Shown: positions 11,307 through 21,257, numbered from the stretch's first letter. The stretch: DNA of 64,000 nucleotides from Leptolyngbya sp. FACHB-8 (GCF_014695575.1 NZ_JACJOO010000050.1:1-64000); one strand, 5' to 3'. Numbers and translations are program-made. The notes: a model not told the origin generated them from the letters alone.

Positions 11307-12815
11307 TTAGTGAAATGAAGCACCGCCCATCATCTGGCTGCTCATTCGAGAAGCCATACGTGCTTTACCAGCAGCGGCCCAGGCCTGTAAGAATTCAATC
11401 TGATCCTTGGCGGTGCGAGCCAGTGGAACAATTTGGCTGGCCGCCTCCAGGATATCGTCTGAAGTGAAATCGCGATTCTGGCTGAAGCCAATATGCATTG
11501 CCTCAATCAGGATTTGCTCAATTTCCGCTCCTGAGAAATCAGGGGTTTCGTAAGCCAATCGCTCCAAGTCGTAGCTTTGCAGATTATGAGGACGCAGCCG
11601 GGAAAGATGAACTGAGAAAATTTCCTGCCGCTCCTCCTGGTTAGGTAAACCGACGAAGAAAATTTCATCAAATCGGCCCCGGCGTAACAATTCGGGCGGT
11701 AGCGCTTGGATGTTGTTCGCCGTTGCCACGATGAACACAGGCGAAGTTTTTTCAGCCATCCAGGTAATGAAAGTGCCAAACACACGGCTGGTGGTGCCAG
11801 AGTCGCCGCGTCCATCAAACCCAGCGAAGGCTTTGTCAATCTCATCAATCCACAACACGCAGGGGGCTAGTGCTTCAGCCAATTGGATCATTTGACGAGT
11901 ACGGGATTCAGACTCCCCCACCAGTCCAGCGAAGAGCCGACCGACATCTAGCCGGAGCAGGGGTAGGTGCCAGTGATGGGCGATCGCCTTCGCCGTCAAC
12001 GACTTCCCCGTCCCCTGAATCCCGGCTAACAAAAGCCCGCGAGGATGCGGCAACCCATACTGCCGCGCTCGTTCCGAAAATGCGCCGCCTCGACGTAGTA
12101 ACCAGTCCTTCAAATTATCAAGGCCACCGATGTCAGAAATCTTTTCTGTCGCCGGGTAAAAGTCAAGAATTTGGGTTTGGCGAATAGATTGGCGTTTTTC
12201 TTCCAAAATCAGTTCAATATCGTCGGGTTGGATAGCTTTGTGGTCGGCGATCGCCCGCGCCAACACCCGTCGAATCCGATCCATCGACAAACCTTGACAG
12301 GAGCGCACCAGGGCATCTAGCTCTCGATGCCCCAGGGATGCTCCTGTAGACGCTAAAAGGTTCTGTAGTTCCCCTTTGATTTCGTTGAAGTCTGGTAGCG
12401 GGAAATCTAGCACAGTCAGCAATTCACTCAGGTCATCGGGGATCGTGATCTGCGGCGAGAGAATTACCAGGTTTTTGGGTTGGGATTTAAGGAGGCGGGT
12501 CAGGTTCTTCAATTTACGGGCCACAGCCACGTCTTCAAGAAAGCGCTGAAAGTCTCGCAAGATAAAGATGGCTGAAGCTGAAACGGGAAGTTTCTCGACG
12601 AGTTCAAGCGCTTGCAAAGGGTTCCGACGGGCAAATCCGGCATCGTTGGGGTTACCCTGATAGCCTTCAACAAAATCCCAAGTATAAACGCTCCGGTTTC
12701 CGGCTTGGGCAACGCGGGCGATCGCCGCCTCCACTCGTTCTTCTTCCCGGGTTGGTACATAGATGAGTGGGTAGCGGGCACGCAGTAGTAGCTCAAATTC
12801 CTGATTAAAGCTCAT
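11307..12815 (-). CDS. ycf46: AAA ATPase, Ycf46-like
   Basis: 502-residue cytosolic AAA protein similar in length and layout to chloroplast/cyanobacterial Ycf46. The N-terminal 210 residues (starting LLRARYPLIYVPTREEERVE) form a degenerate ATPase-like domain; the C-terminal AAA module has Walker A GIQGTGKS (264-271), Walker B CVLWIDEID (318-326) and the arginine-rich RRGRFDEIFFVGLP segment. The precise role is uncertain; the family has been linked to photosynthesis and carbon uptake regulation. It follows the rpmH-yceD operon on the same strand, but a family A element lies between. Confidence 0.85.
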   Translation of the reverse strand: MSFNQEFELLLRARYPLIYVPTREEERVEAAIARVAQAGNRSVYTWDFVEGYQGNPNDAGFARRNPLQALELVEKLPVSASAIFILRDFQRFLEDVAVARKLKNLTRLLKSQPKNLVILSPQITIPDDLSELLTVLDFPLPDFNEIKGELQNLLASTGASLGHRELDALVRSCQGLSMDRIRRVLARAIADHKAIQPDDIELILEEKRQSIRQTQILDFYPATEKISDIGGLDNLKDWLLRRGGAFSERARQYGLPHPRGLLLAGIQGTGKSLTAKAIAHHWHLPLLRLDVGRLFAGLVGESESRTRQMIQLAEALAPCVLWIDEIDKAFAGFDGRGDSGTTSRVFGTFITWMAEKTSPVFIVATANNIQALPPELLRRGRFDEIFFVGLPNQEERQEIFSVHLSRLRPHNLQSYDLERLAYETPDFSGAEIEQILIEAMHIGFSQNRDFTSDDILEAASQIVPLARTAKDQIEFLQAWAAAGKARMASRMSSQMMGGASFH

Positions 12816-12923
12816 GACAAGGCGTAGGGCGACTGCTGAAAAGGATAATGCTCGCGCAGTTGGGGCGAACAGCCATTCGTCCCTAACATCCTAACTATCT
12901 GACATAGTTTTTTTTCAAATCCT

Positions 12924-13007
12924 TAAGCCAAATGTTTTAAAGGGTGTTTTTTCGTGTGCCTTCTGCACGAAAAAAACACCTTCCAGACAGCTCTGAAACA
13001 CGCTCCA
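12924..13007. repeat. palindromic element family A, copy A2
   Basis: About 84 bp. Core hairpin AAGGGTGTTTTTTCGTG ... CACGAAAAAAACACCTT, flanked by the asymmetric family ends (TAAGCC...TGTTTTAA on the left and CAGCTCTGAAACACGCTC on the right). It sits between the start of the Ycf46 gene and the end of the rpmH operon. Confidence 0.7.
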
Positions 13008-13011
13008 GTCC

Positions 13012-13047
13012 AAAAAAAGAGGGTAGGACTTAGTCCTACCCTCTTTT
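13012..13047 (-). terminator. terminator of the rpmH-yceD operon
   Basis: 15-bp perfect stem (13015-13029 / 13033-13047, loop TTA); on the minus strand it ends in a run of T residues, 5 nt beyond the stop codon at 13052. Classic intrinsic terminator. Confidence 0.85.
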
Positions 13048-13051
13048 GCGA

Positions 13052-13558
13052 TTAATTAGAGATTTGCCGTTTCAACGCTTCAAGAGAAGCCCATCGGTGA
13101 TCAACCTTTGTCTCAACCTCAGGTAGCTCATCGCTCAGCTCAATGCCAGGGCATTCGGAGTCGCACAGCTTACGCTGGGGGATTTCAAGACAAAGTTGTT
13201 CGTAGAGCCAGGTTTCTGGTTCAAAGTAGCCTTGAGGTGAAACCGTCTCTACTAGCTCTTCCATCAGGACTTCCCGTTCCGGCTCCAGAAGCGATTCGTC
13301 AATCGCTTCCTCCAACCAGATCATTTCGGAAGCTTTGATACTAAGACGGTGGTTGAATTGTTGCAGACAGCGATCGCAGGTCAGAGTCATAATCGTTTCA
13401 GCCTGACCCTTGACGTCTAAATAATTACCCCGGTGGCTGACTTCTACAAAGCCCTGCACAGGGGTAAGCGTTTCCAAATCCAGGAGATGCTGTTTAATCT
13501 CCACCCGTTCGGTCTGATCCGGGAGGTGAATCAGACGGGGAATGTGGATGCTAGTCAT
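13052..13558 (-). CDS. YceD/DUF177 family protein
   Basis: 168 residues, of the DUF177 (YceD) family, which in bacteria and plastids is linked to large-subunit ribosomal RNA and ribosome maturation. The CDRCLQQF motif and a second CDSECPG pair suggest a metal-binding four-cysteine site. Last gene of the operon, 18 nt after khpB, followed by a strong terminator. Confidence 0.85.
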   Translation of the reverse strand: MTSIHIPRLIHLPDQTERVEIKQHLLDLETLTPVQGFVEVSHRGNYLDVKGQAETIMTLTCDRCLQQFNHRLSIKASEMIWLEEAIDESLLEPEREVLMEELVETVSPQGYFEPETWLYEQLCLEIPQRKLCDSECPGIELSDELPEVETKVDHRWASLEALKRQISN

Positions 13559-13576
13559 GATGACGACCTTCCGTTG

Positions 13577-14062
13577 TTAGTCGAGCCGACGCACCACCAG
13601 ACGCCGATCCGGTTCCTGGCCTCGACTCTCCGTCTTGATATGTTCGTAGTCCTTCAAATAGGTATGCACCTGACGACGTTCTGCAGAGGACAGAGAAGGA
13701 ATTTCGTATTCCTCCCCTGTCTCCAAGACACGATTTACCGCATTTTCGGCAATCTGCTTGAGCTCAGCCTGTCGGCGTGCTCGATAGCCGTTCAGCTCAA
13801 TGGTGTAAGGCTGCTGGCTACCTTCCTGCTTACCCAAGTTGAGAGTGGTATTGATGAGGTACTGCATAGAATCCAATACCTCGCCGTGGGAACCCGTTAG
13901 CGCTTGAATCTGCTCGGGAGTCAGGGAGCTGGCATCAATTTCGATCCAACAGCTCCCATCATCTGCCATATGAGCGGCTTCATGCTTCACCGAGGCATCT
14001 AGCCCCGATAGCTGCAATAAGTTCTCTAACCAACTCTCGCCTTGCTGAACCTTGTCGTCCAT
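13577..14062 (-). CDS. khpB: KH-R3H RNA-binding protein KhpB (Jag)
   Basis: 161 residues. KH domain at about 30-95 (TGSHGEVLDSMQYL replaces the usual GRGG-type loop), R3H domain at about 95-161 with the R-x3-H signature in RRQVHTYL. The N-terminal Jag domain of Firmicutes homologues is absent, as is usual in cyanobacteria. It binds single-stranded RNA and lies 11 nt after yidC, matching the widespread yidC-jag pairing. A role in RNA-dependent control of envelope or translation is inferred from the family. Confidence 0.9.
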   Translation of the reverse strand: MDDKVQQGESWLENLLQLSGLDASVKHEAAHMADDGSCWIEIDASSLTPEQIQALTGSHGEVLDSMQYLINTTLNLGKQEGSQQPYTIELNGYRARRQAELKQIAENAVNRVLETGEEYEIPSLSSAERRQVHTYLKDYEHIKTESRGQEPDRRLVVRRLD

Positions 14063-14073
14063 GGGTCACACCC

Positions 14074-15222
14074 TTACGAAGCTTTCTTTTTGCGACCGGG
14101 TTCAAACGGGAGAGCATCCCGCGAATCCCCACTACCGGACTTGCGCTCTTCCTCTTCCACAATCTTCTGCAGGTTTTCCGGTAAAGGCTCACGCGACAGA
14201 ATGAAGGTTTGTGCTGTCTGGAACAGGTTAGCGATGCTCATGTACATCAGCACACCCGCAGGCAGGGGAAAGAACAGGAACATGGTCGAGAACAGGATGG
14301 GAGTTAACTTGTTAACGGCCGCCTGTTGAGGGTTTGAGTTTGGCCCCTGGGTCTGACCTGAAAGAATTTGGTTGACGTAGAGAGAGATGCCGAAGAAGGC
14401 AACCATCCCGACGATATCCCAGTTGATTGCACCAGTAGCTTGATCAACAGCTCCAACACGGCCCAGCGCTTTGATGAACAAGAATCCTTTATTGGAGGCA
14501 AGCCCAGGCACTTTACCCTGAATTGTCACATCACCCGGCTGAAGCGCTTCAACAACACCATCTTCTGTAATGTTGATGCGATCTTGCCCTTTGGTAACGG
14601 TCCACTTGGGAGTAATTTCAGTGTCGGGATACTCCTCAATTACAGCACTGAGGGGTTTGCCCGTTGTGGTCTGGAAATCAATCCGAGTCTTCTCACCGAC
14701 TGCCAATCGGCTTCCGCCGGGAATAACAGCGGCAACGGGGACGTGAACACCGTCGGAAACGTAAATGTTTTGAGGCTTAGAGGTAAAGGCTTGAGGCTGG
14801 ATCTGTTCGACCTGCTCTTTCGGTAAAATTTGCAGGTTTACGGAGTAAGGCACATCAGAGAATGGTGACCCCCGCAGGGTTGCGAACAGGGCAAACAGGA
14901 TGGGCATCTGCAAGAGAACTGGAAAGCAACCTGCGAGAGGATTACCAAACTCTTTGTAGACTTTGGACATCTCTTCTTGCTGCTTTGCCGGCTCTTCCTT
15001 GTAGCGCTCCTGAATCTCTTTCATGCGCTTCTGCATGGCAGGCTGAGCCACCTTCATTCGGCGCATGTTGCGAATCGAGCCAGCGCTGAGGGGGTACAGG
15101 GCAAACCGTACCACCAGAGTCAGCGCAACGATCGCAAGACCATAGCTGGGCACAATCCCGTAGAAGAAATCCAGGATTGGCAACATTACGTTGTTGGAAA
15201 GAAAGCTAACGCCAAAATCCAT
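14074..15222 (-). CDS. yidC: membrane insertase YidC/Oxa1/Alb3
   Basis: Inserts proteins into the plasma and thylakoid membranes. I start it at the ATG at 15222 ([20 protein letters not shown], 382 residues); a longer reading opens 69 bases earlier but lacks hydrophobic character. Transmembrane segments at about 13-35, 92-115, 285-300 and 320-345, with the basic loop [19 protein letters not shown] after the first. Between the second and third is a long non-membrane insertion (about 160-250) that reads like a small Ig-like domain ([16 protein letters not shown]). The C-terminal tail is basic (EPGRKKKAS), consistent with ribosome contact. Confidence 0.93.
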   Translation of the reverse strand: MDFGVSFLSNNVMLPILDFFYGIVPSYGLAIVALTLVVRFALYPLSAGSIRNMRRMKVAQPAMQKRMKEIQERYKEEPAKQQEEMSKVYKEFGNPLAGCFPVLLQMPILFALFATLRGSPFSDVPYSVNLQILPKEQVEQIQPQAFTSKPQNIYVSDGVHVPVAAVIPGGSRLAVGEKTRIDFQTTTGKPLSAVIEEYPDTEITPKWTVTKGQDRINITEDGVVEALQPGDVTIQGKVPGLASNKGFLFIKALGRVGAVDQATGAINWDIVGMVAFFGISLYVNQILSGQTQGPNSNPQQAAVNKLTPILFSTMFLFFPLPAGVLMYMSIANLFQTAQTFILSREPLPENLQKIVEEEERKSGSGDSRDALPFEPGRKKKAS

Positions 15223-15411
15223 GTGTCTTAATCTATATCCTGCGTGCTCTGGTGGGTTGAGATGTGTGGGGTTCTGGGAAACCAATAACACCTAATCTAA
15301 TGTATCGGAATCCCCAACAATTAAACGATCGGAATTACCTGCTTACCGGGGGAGCGATCGCCCCTTGACAGGGCGACCGTCGGCCACTAGACCATTGACT
15401 CCAAGACCCGA

Positions 15412-15798
15412 TTAGCCTGCCTTGGTGACAGGAGCCTTCGCCCCAATCTTTTCGTTGATATAAGCAGCGGTTTCTCGAAAACGAGGAACTGCGCGCAGTT
15501 CCAGGCGGCTGCCATCCTTCAGGGTCAATACCATATCCCCCCATAGCCCTAAGCCACGGGGCACGGTAACCACCTGGCGGATTTCAGAGTAGATGATGTC
15601 TGAGCGATCACGCCCCATCCACCCCCCTGTCACCGAAATTCGGCGGCTTGTAATGTGGTATCGCAACCAGATGGCGCGGACGATTGAACCCACCGTCAGG
15701 GGAAGACAAATCACGGTAAAGCCCAGGAGAATATTGAAAATCAGGTCGCCAACATGGGGGCCACCTTCATAAAACGTCTCTTCACGAATGCCCATCAA
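15412..15798 (-). CDS. PH-domain membrane protein
   Basis: 128 residues: two hydrophobic helices near the N-terminus (about 17-45), then a bacterial PH-like fold (YHITSRRISVTGGWMGRDRSDIIYSEIRQV...). The start overlaps the last 17 bases of rnpA, so it is translated from the same operon. The gene is a regular member of the cyanobacterial rnpA-yidC cluster; its specific role is not known. Confidence 0.85.
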   Translation of the reverse strand: MMGIREETFYEGGPHVGDLIFNILLGFTVICLPLTVGSIVRAIWLRYHITSRRISVTGGWMGRDRSDIIYSEIRQVVTVPRGLGLWGDMVLTLKDGSRLELRAVPRFRETAAYINEKIGAKAPVTKAG

Positions 15799-16162
15799 GC
15801 ACCTCAGCCTGCGTCAGCAATTTTCTTAATTCTCTCAGAAATTCCTGGTATTCGCACCCAACCGCATTGGGTCGAACGCTAATGACCAGTCGTCGGCCTA
15901 CCTGCAAATGAGGTAGAAATTCCCGCAAAATAGCGCGAATTTGCCGCTTAATGCGGTTTCGCACTACAGCGCGCTTGCTAACTTTTTGACTGATAGAAAT
16001 CCCGAAGCGGGAGGGTAAGGGCTTTGAAGATTCAACATCTCGACCGGGGGAATCGACCAGTACCAGCAGGGTGAAGTGTGAACTTCTAAACCGCCGACCA
16101 CCCTGGTAAACCGCATTAAAGTCTTCTCGGCGTCTGAGCCGGTGGGTTTTTGGTAGCACCAC
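15782..16162 (-). CDS. rnpA: ribonuclease P protein component
   Basis: 126 residues, protein subunit of RNase P for tRNA 5-prime maturation. Start MVLPKTHRLRRREDF is typical, and the basic RNR helix KRAVVRNRIKRQIR lies at about 63-76. Follows rpmH by about 85 nt. Confidence 0.93.
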   Translation of the reverse strand: MVLPKTHRLRRREDFNAVYQGGRRFRSSHFTLLVLVDSPGRDVESSKPLPSRFGISISQKVSKRAVVRNRIKRQIRAILREFLPHLQVGRRLVISVRPNAVGCEYQEFLRELRKLLTQAEVLDGHS

Positions 16163-16247
16163 AAAGCCATCCAGAGATCATCGTGAGTGCTGTCTGGTGG
16201 CTATCGGATGAATACCTACCTCAAAAGGAGCCCAGACAACTCAATAC

Positions 16248-16394
16248 TTAACCCTCAGATACAGAGAGCCGTGCTCTTCCTTTGCGACGCCGTGCGCGAA
16301 TGACCCGCTGGCCCGTTGCAGTTCGCATCCGTGCGCGGAAGCCGGAAACACGCCGACGCTTCCGAGAGGTTCCTTCCAGGGTGCGCTTTGTCAT
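16248..16394 (-). CDS. rpmH: ribosomal protein bL34
   Basis: 48 residues, extremely basic; starts [20 protein letters not shown] and contains the [13 protein letters not shown] end typical of L34. It is read in a different frame from longer open frames here, so it is easily missed. First gene of the rpmH-rnpA-PH-yidC-khpB-yceD block. Confidence 0.95.
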   Translation of the reverse strand: MTKRTLEGTSRKRRRVSGFRARMRTATGQRVIRARRRKGRARLSVSEG

Positions 16395-16554
16395 TGTTAG
16401 GGTTACTCCGATTCCAAAAAGTCACAATCAGTAATGGTAGCACCGAGACGTTGTAGAAGGCAAAATATTTGAGGGTTTGAGCGCTTTTGTCAGAGCAGCA
16501 ATGTGGCGATCGCCCATGAAAAGTGAAAACGGATCAAGCTGTAGGAGCACAGCA

Positions 16555-16587
16555 AGAAGTCGGAATTCTTGAAGAACTCCGACTTCT
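16555..16587 (-). terminator. hairpin after the DUF2808 gene
   Basis: Stem AGAAGTCGGA/TCCGACTTCT with an inner AATTCTTGAAGAACT palindrome, 21 nt beyond the stop of the DUF2808 gene. U-run weak. Confidence 0.5.
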
Positions 16588-16608
16588 AACAAGGTGCCAC
16601 ACTTCACT

Positions 16609-17148
16609 TTAATTGGTGTCGCCGATACCAATGATCCAGGTGCCGACGTACCGCCGTAGGGGAATATCACCCGTTGGCAGAATGAGGGCATTGAAGTAGT
16701 ACATACCAGCTCGGCGAGGATTCCTGACGTTAGACATAACGACCTCAACCCGGGAGTTAGCCGGAATGGAGTCAACTGGATAGATACTGACCTCTCGGAT
16801 TTCTTCGCTCCATCGCACTTCGCTGACGGGGACCTCTTGACCTTCGACGCGCAGCTCGATGTCTTCCGTGTCAAAGCTGCCATCGTAGTTTTCTGGATAC
16901 GTAATGGTCAGTTGGGAGACGGCCGTGGGTAGCTTTGTCCCTGAGATTCGCAAACGATAGCGATCACGACGCCGTGGAACGCCCTCAAAGTCGAGCCGAT
17001 AGCCCAGAATATTGTCTCGATCAACACCGCTGAAAATCACCAAACCGGGCAGAGATTGTGCGAACAACGCTGTACCCGTTGATGCCAGCAGCCCTACGGC
17101 GATCGCTAGAGCGGAAACGGTACGAGTGAAAGGGATTTTAGAAACCAT
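16609..17148 (-). CDS. DUF2808 exported protein
   Basis: 179 residues from the ATG at 17148, chosen because it gives a standard signal peptide (MVSKIPFTRTVSALAIAVGLLASTG..., cleavage near residue 31 after ALFAQS). The rest is the DUF2808 domain of unknown function, common in cyanobacteria, with beta-rich character and motifs such as RYRLRISGTKLP and YYFNALILPTGD. Probably periplasmic. Confidence 0.85.
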   Translation of the reverse strand: MVSKIPFTRTVSALAIAVGLLASTGTALFAQSLPGLVIFSGVDRDNILGYRLDFEGVPRRRDRYRLRISGTKLPTAVSQLTITYPENYDGSFDTEDIELRVEGQEVPVSEVRWSEEIREVSIYPVDSIPANSRVEVVMSNVRNPRRAGMYYFNALILPTGDIPLRRYVGTWIIGIGDTN

Positions 17149-17379
17149 AAACCACGCCCACACCGGGACATTACAAATGCTTAACGTTTACAGACTCTAT
17201 GACTTTACCAGCATAGAAGGACAACCTGTTACGTGATGTGACGATATCTCTCCTGTAAAAGTGCCCAATCCGGACAAATCCTACAGAGCTATATTCTGAA
17301 TAGTTTCTATCCAAAGACTAATTCTCTTGAATCATGCCTTGAGCTTATTTTTGCTCTTGTAGGCAGCTCAACCTCATTG
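17149..17379. other. upstream region of the DUF2808 gene
   Basis: No gene; should contain the DUF2808 promoter (minus strand). No clear boxes assigned. Confidence 0.35.
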
Positions 17380-17444
17380 AACATCAGACCTAAAAGGCCG
17401 TGCTGCTCACTTTATGAGCAGCACGGCCTTTTAGGTCTGATGTT
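17380..17444. repeat. perfect 30-bp-arm palindrome
   Basis: Arms 17380-17409 and 17415-17444 match without mismatch around a CTTTA loop; the stem contains GGCCGTGCTGCTCA. It is in the 1.1-kb gene-poor gap before pntA1 and fits neither family A, B nor C. Confidence 0.8.
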
Positions 17445-18288
17445 GAATTGTAACTACTTATCCCATTCCCTCCTGACGTTCTAACTACCACGACACCAGG
17501 AATAGACTGAGCGACAGAACTTAAATCCTGTTTTTTGTCATCACCGTATAACGCATAAAAGAAAGGGTAAGTTTTGTTTTTTGTCAGTCTAGATAGCAAA
17601 TTAAAGGCTCTAGTTTTGCATGCAAATAAATATGAGCGACCCAATAGTTATGGCAGACGTGGGGGACAAGAACGAACTTATTTCGTCACGTTTCTTATTT
17701 TTTGTTGAAATAGCTTGAGCATTGCTGGAAGCAATGGATAAGGCGTAACAGTTGATTACAAGATATGCCTTTAGGAGCTTTCGCGATCGCTATGATGAGA
17801 CTATCAGCCTCGTCAAAAAATCAAATACTTCCTAAGACAAGTTGAAGATATGTATTGAAAAATGGGGATCACTCTTAGGATGCAAATAACTCTAGAAGAT
17901 GACTAGAGCCGCTGCAAACCCAAGAATAAATACTCATTTGGTGCTGTTGAGAATCTTAAGTTATTGTGTCGTACTGTTATCGACGACAAAAGGGGAGGCA
18001 TCTTAGCAACATCAGCTCTTGTCCTAAGCACTTCCCTTTCTAAAGGAAATCTAAATCCGTGCCTGATGAGCCAACGAAAATAATCCGAAACTTTTGAATG
18101 GTACTGAGGGGTTCACCCCATTTCTAGGAAGTTCGCTAGGCCTGCGGAACTTCTAACAAGCCCATCTTTAATCTTCAAAATCTCTCATCAATGCCGTCAC
18201 TATTGCTGCATAAATCGCTCTTTTTAACGATTACTGCGGATGAGCAAGATGGGTACTTTTGCCAACGAGACTTTACTGAGGAACGTCC
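17445..18288. other. gene-free region before pntA1
   Basis: About 840 bases with no convincing gene. A short minus-strand frame (17390-17644) starts on TTG, ends inside the palindrome and has no family signature. The 3-prime part must contain the pnt promoter; a GAGGAA site sits just before the ATG at 18289. Confidence 0.45.
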
Positions 18289-19455
18289 ATGAAGTTATCC
18301 GTAGTTCGTGAAACTGAAGGGGGAGAACGGCGCGTTGCCCTGATCCCAGATCTGGTTAGCCGCCTGGTGCAGTCTGGTTTAGAGATCCAGGTAGAAACTC
18401 AGGCTGGAAGTGGCTCCTTTTTCAGTGACGCTGATTATGAAGCGGCAGGAGCCCACATTGTGCATGACCACTATGAAGCCTGGAATAACGCCGACATTGT
18501 GTTGAAGGTGAGCCCTTTGCACGATCGCGATGGCCAATCTGAGGTCGAGCTACTGCGGGAAGGCTCCATCCTGATTAGTCTGCTGAATCCTCTTGGGGAT
18601 CCTGGCATGATGCAGCGATTGGCAGAGCGACGCATTACTGCCATGAGCATGGAGCTAATCCCCCGTACAAGTCGCGCCCAGAGCATGGATGTGCTGTCCT
18701 CCCAGGCTAGTGTGGCAGGTTATCAAGCGGTGTTGATTGGGGCTGCTGCTCTACCGCGCTTTTTACCGATGTTGACAACGGCAGCGGGTACTATCCCTCC
18801 TGCAAAGGTATTTGTGATTGGCGCTGGGGTAGCCGGGCTACAGGCGATCGCTACCGCCCGTCGTCTAGGAGCGGTGGTCGAGGCCTTTGACATTCGCCCG
18901 GCGGTGAAGGAAGAAGTGCAGAGCCTTGGGGCCAAGTTTGTGGAAGTGCCCATGGATGAGGACACCGTGGCTGAAGGAGGCTATGCCAAGGAAATTTCTG
19001 AGGCATCGAAGGAGCGATCGCGCGAAGTTGTCGCTGAGCACGTGAAGCACTCTGACCTCGTCATTACAACCGCTCAAGTGCCGGGGCGACAAGCTCCCCT
19101 GCTGGTAACTGAGGCGATGGTGGCCCAGATGAAACCGGGATCTGTCGTTGTGGACATGGCGGCAGAGCAGGGCGGCAACTGCGCCTGTACTGAGCCTGGT
19201 GGCAATGTAGTGAAGCATGGCGTCACGATTTTGGGACCGATCAATCTGCCCTCTTCCACCTCGATTCATGCCAGCCAGATGTACGCCAAAAACGTTACAA
19301 ACCTGCTGAAGCACTTCATTAAGGACGGGCAGGCCAATCTGAATTTTGAAGACGACATTATTTCGAGCGTCTGTGTCACCCACGGCGGCGAACTACGGAA
19401 CGCCCGCGTGAAGGCAGCCCTAGAGCAACTCCGCCAGCCCTCCATTCTGGATTAG
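18289..19455 (+). CDS. pntA1: NAD(P) transhydrogenase alpha subunit, part 1
   Basis: 388 residues; the soluble NAD(H)-binding domain I of proton-translocating transhydrogenase, which reduces NADP from NADH at the expense of the proton gradient. Nucleotide-binding GAGVAGLQAIATARRLGA at about 170-187. The membrane helices found at the C-terminus of E. coli PntA are absent and are encoded by the next gene, the usual split arrangement in cyanobacteria. Confidence 0.95.
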   Translation: MKLSVVRETEGGERRVALIPDLVSRLVQSGLEIQVETQAGSGSFFSDADYEAAGAHIVHDHYEAWNNADIVLKVSPLHDRDGQSEVELLREGSILISLLNPLGDPGMMQRLAERRITAMSMELIPRTSRAQSMDVLSSQASVAGYQAVLIGAAALPRFLPMLTTAAGTIPPAKVFVIGAGVAGLQAIATARRLGAVVEAFDIRPAVKEEVQSLGAKFVEVPMDEDTVAEGGYAKEISEASKERSREVVAEHVKHSDLVITTAQVPGRQAPLLVTEAMVAQMKPGSVVVDMAAEQGGNCACTEPGGNVVKHGVTILGPINLPSSTSIHASQMYAKNVTNLLKHFIKDGQANLNFEDDIISSVCVTHGGELRNARVKAALEQLRQPSILD

Positions 19456-19556
19456 GGTGTTGCCCCTGAATCTAAAACATTCAATGTTGATTTTTCTTAC
19501 CTTGCAGTATGAAAAATCAACCCTTCCCTTCCAAGACAATTCAAGGACTTTTGACT

Positions 19557-19850
19557 ATGACCGAACCGTTAATCGCCGCCCTGGTGGTCTTCGTGTTGGC
19601 CTCCTTTATTGGATTTGAGGTAATCAACAAAGTTCCGCCGACGCTGCATACGCCCCTGATGTCAGGATCAAACGCTATCTCCGGGATTGCGGTAATTGGC
19701 GCTTTGCTTGTGACCCTGGGTTCTGGGGTGAACTGGATCAATGCATTGGGCTTTATTGCGATCGTGTTGGCCACCATCAACGTCGTTGGGGGCTTCCTGG
19801 TAACCGATCGCATGTTGCAGATGTTCAAGAAGAAAGAAGCGAAGGGCTAA
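19557..19850 (+). CDS. pntA2: NAD(P) transhydrogenase alpha subunit, part 2
   Basis: 97 residues with three membrane helices, the proton-channel part of PntA. I start it at the ATG at 19557 (MTEPLIAALVVFVLASF), 9 nt after an AAGGA site; a longer reading from 19509 adds 16 unconserved residues. Two bases separate its stop from the pntB ATG region, so the operon is tight. Confidence 0.93.
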   Translation: MTEPLIAALVVFVLASFIGFEVINKVPPTLHTPLMSGSNAISGIAVIGALLVTLGSGVNWINALGFIAIVLATINVVGGFLVTDRMLQMFKKKEAKG

Positions 19851-19853
19851 GCT

Positions 19854-21257
19854 ATGACGAGTGTTTTGAATAACGGTATTGAACTGGGTTACTTAGTGGC
19901 CGTGTCACTCTTCATCGTGGGCCTGAAGCGATTGGGATCACCGGCAACGGCGCGGAAGGGCAACAGTTTGGCAGCAGTGGGGATGTTGCTGGCGATCGCT
20001 GCTACACTCCTCTACCAAACCCCGATGAACTTCCCGCTGATCCTCGCGGGGATTTTGGTCGGTTCTGTGATTGGCATCGTGATGGCCCAAAAGGTTGAAA
20101 TGACCGCTATGCCTCAAATGGTGGGTCTACTCAACGGCTTGGGTGGGGGGGCCTCCACTCTGGTGGCAGCGGCGGAATTTGAACGGTTACTACGAGCAGG
20201 GGAAGTCCCAACCCTGAGTAACCTGATTACAATTCTGCTGAGTGTTCTGATTGGGGGTGTAACCCTGACGGGAAGCTTAATTGCCTTCGCGAAGCTGCAG
20301 GGAATTATCGGTGGTGCACCCGTTGTGTTGCCTATGCAGCGTCTGATCAGCCTGGGTCTGGTTGCTCTGTTTCTGGGGGGCAGCGTCCTGCTGATTCAGG
20401 ACTCAACCCAACAGGCCATCTTCCTGGGCGTTATCGGGATTTCATTGGTTTTGGGAGTGCTGTTCACCAATCCCATCGGCGGGGCAGACATGCCCGTGGT
20501 GATTTCGCTGCTCAACTCCTTTTCGGGGTTGGCTGCCAGTGCCGCAGGGTTTGTGTTGATGAACAACATGCTGATTGTTGCTGGAGCACTGGTAGGGGCA
20601 TCGGGGATCATCCTGACCCAAATTATGTGTAAGGCGATGAACCGTTCCCTCACGAATGTATTGTTCACGGCTTTTAATGACGCAAAGAAAACGACAGGTG
20701 GAGATGGGTCTGAGGTGGGCGATCGCATTGTCCATCCCATCGACTCCGAAGAAGCGGCGATGATGCTGGGCTATGCCCAATCCGTTGTGATCGTTCCTGG
20801 TTACGGGATGGCTGTGGCCCAAGCTCAACACACCGTTCGCGAATTGGCCGATCAACTGGGCCGTCTGGGTGTGGAAGTGAAGTATGCTATTCACCCGGTG
20901 GCTGGACGGATGCCAGGTCATATGAACGTACTGCTGGCCGAGGCCAATGTGCCCTATCCCCAACTCTATGACATGGAGGACATCAACCCTGAATTTGAGC
21001 GGGTAGATGTAGCACTGGTGATTGGCGCTAACGATGTGGTGAACCCAGCGGCACGGAGCAATGCTCAAAGCCCCATTTACGGCATGCCCATTCTGGAAGT
21101 AGACAAAGCGCACCACACGATTGTGATCAAGCGCGGGATGAGCGCCGGGTTTGCAGGGGTTGAGAATGAGCTGTTCTACGATGACAAGACCATGATGTTA
21201 TTCGGCAACGCACGCGATGTGCTGACGGATCTGGTGGCTTCTGTGAAACAGCTATAG
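19854..21257 (+). CDS. pntB: NAD(P) transhydrogenase beta subunit
   Basis: 467 residues: N-terminal half with eight to nine membrane helices, C-terminal NADP-binding domain III (GYGMAVAQAQH loop near 320, RSNAQSPIYGMPIL near 400). Completes the transhydrogenase; third gene of the pntA1-A2-B operon, ending at a strong terminator. Confidence 0.96.
   Translation: MTSVLNNGIELGYLVAVSLFIVGLKRLGSPATARKGNSLAAVGMLLAIAATLLYQTPMNFPLILAGILVGSVIGIVMAQKVEMTAMPQMVGLLNGLGGGASTLVAAAEFERLLRAGEVPTLSNLITILLSVLIGGVTLTGSLIAFAKLQGIIGGAPVVLPMQRLISLGLVALFLGGSVLLIQDSTQQAIFLGVIGISLVLGVLFTNPIGGADMPVVISLLNSFSGLAASAAGFVLMNNMLIVAGALVGASGIILTQIMCKAMNRSLTNVLFTAFNDAKKTTGGDGSEVGDRIVHPIDSEEAAMMLGYAQSVVIVPGYGMAVAQAQHTVRELADQLGRLGVEVKYAIHPVAGRMPGHMNVLLAEANVPYPQLYDMEDINPEFERVDVALVIGANDVVNPAARSNAQSPIYGMPILEVDKAHHTIVIKRGMSAGFAGVENELFYDDKTMMLFGNARDVLTDLVASVKQL

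Noticed and set aside
17390-17644. 84-codon minus-strand frame
   Set aside because: Starts on TTG, ends within a palindrome and has an in-frame stop just upstream.
20442-21116. 224-codon antisense frame within pntB
   Set aside because: Shadow of the strongly conserved pntB.
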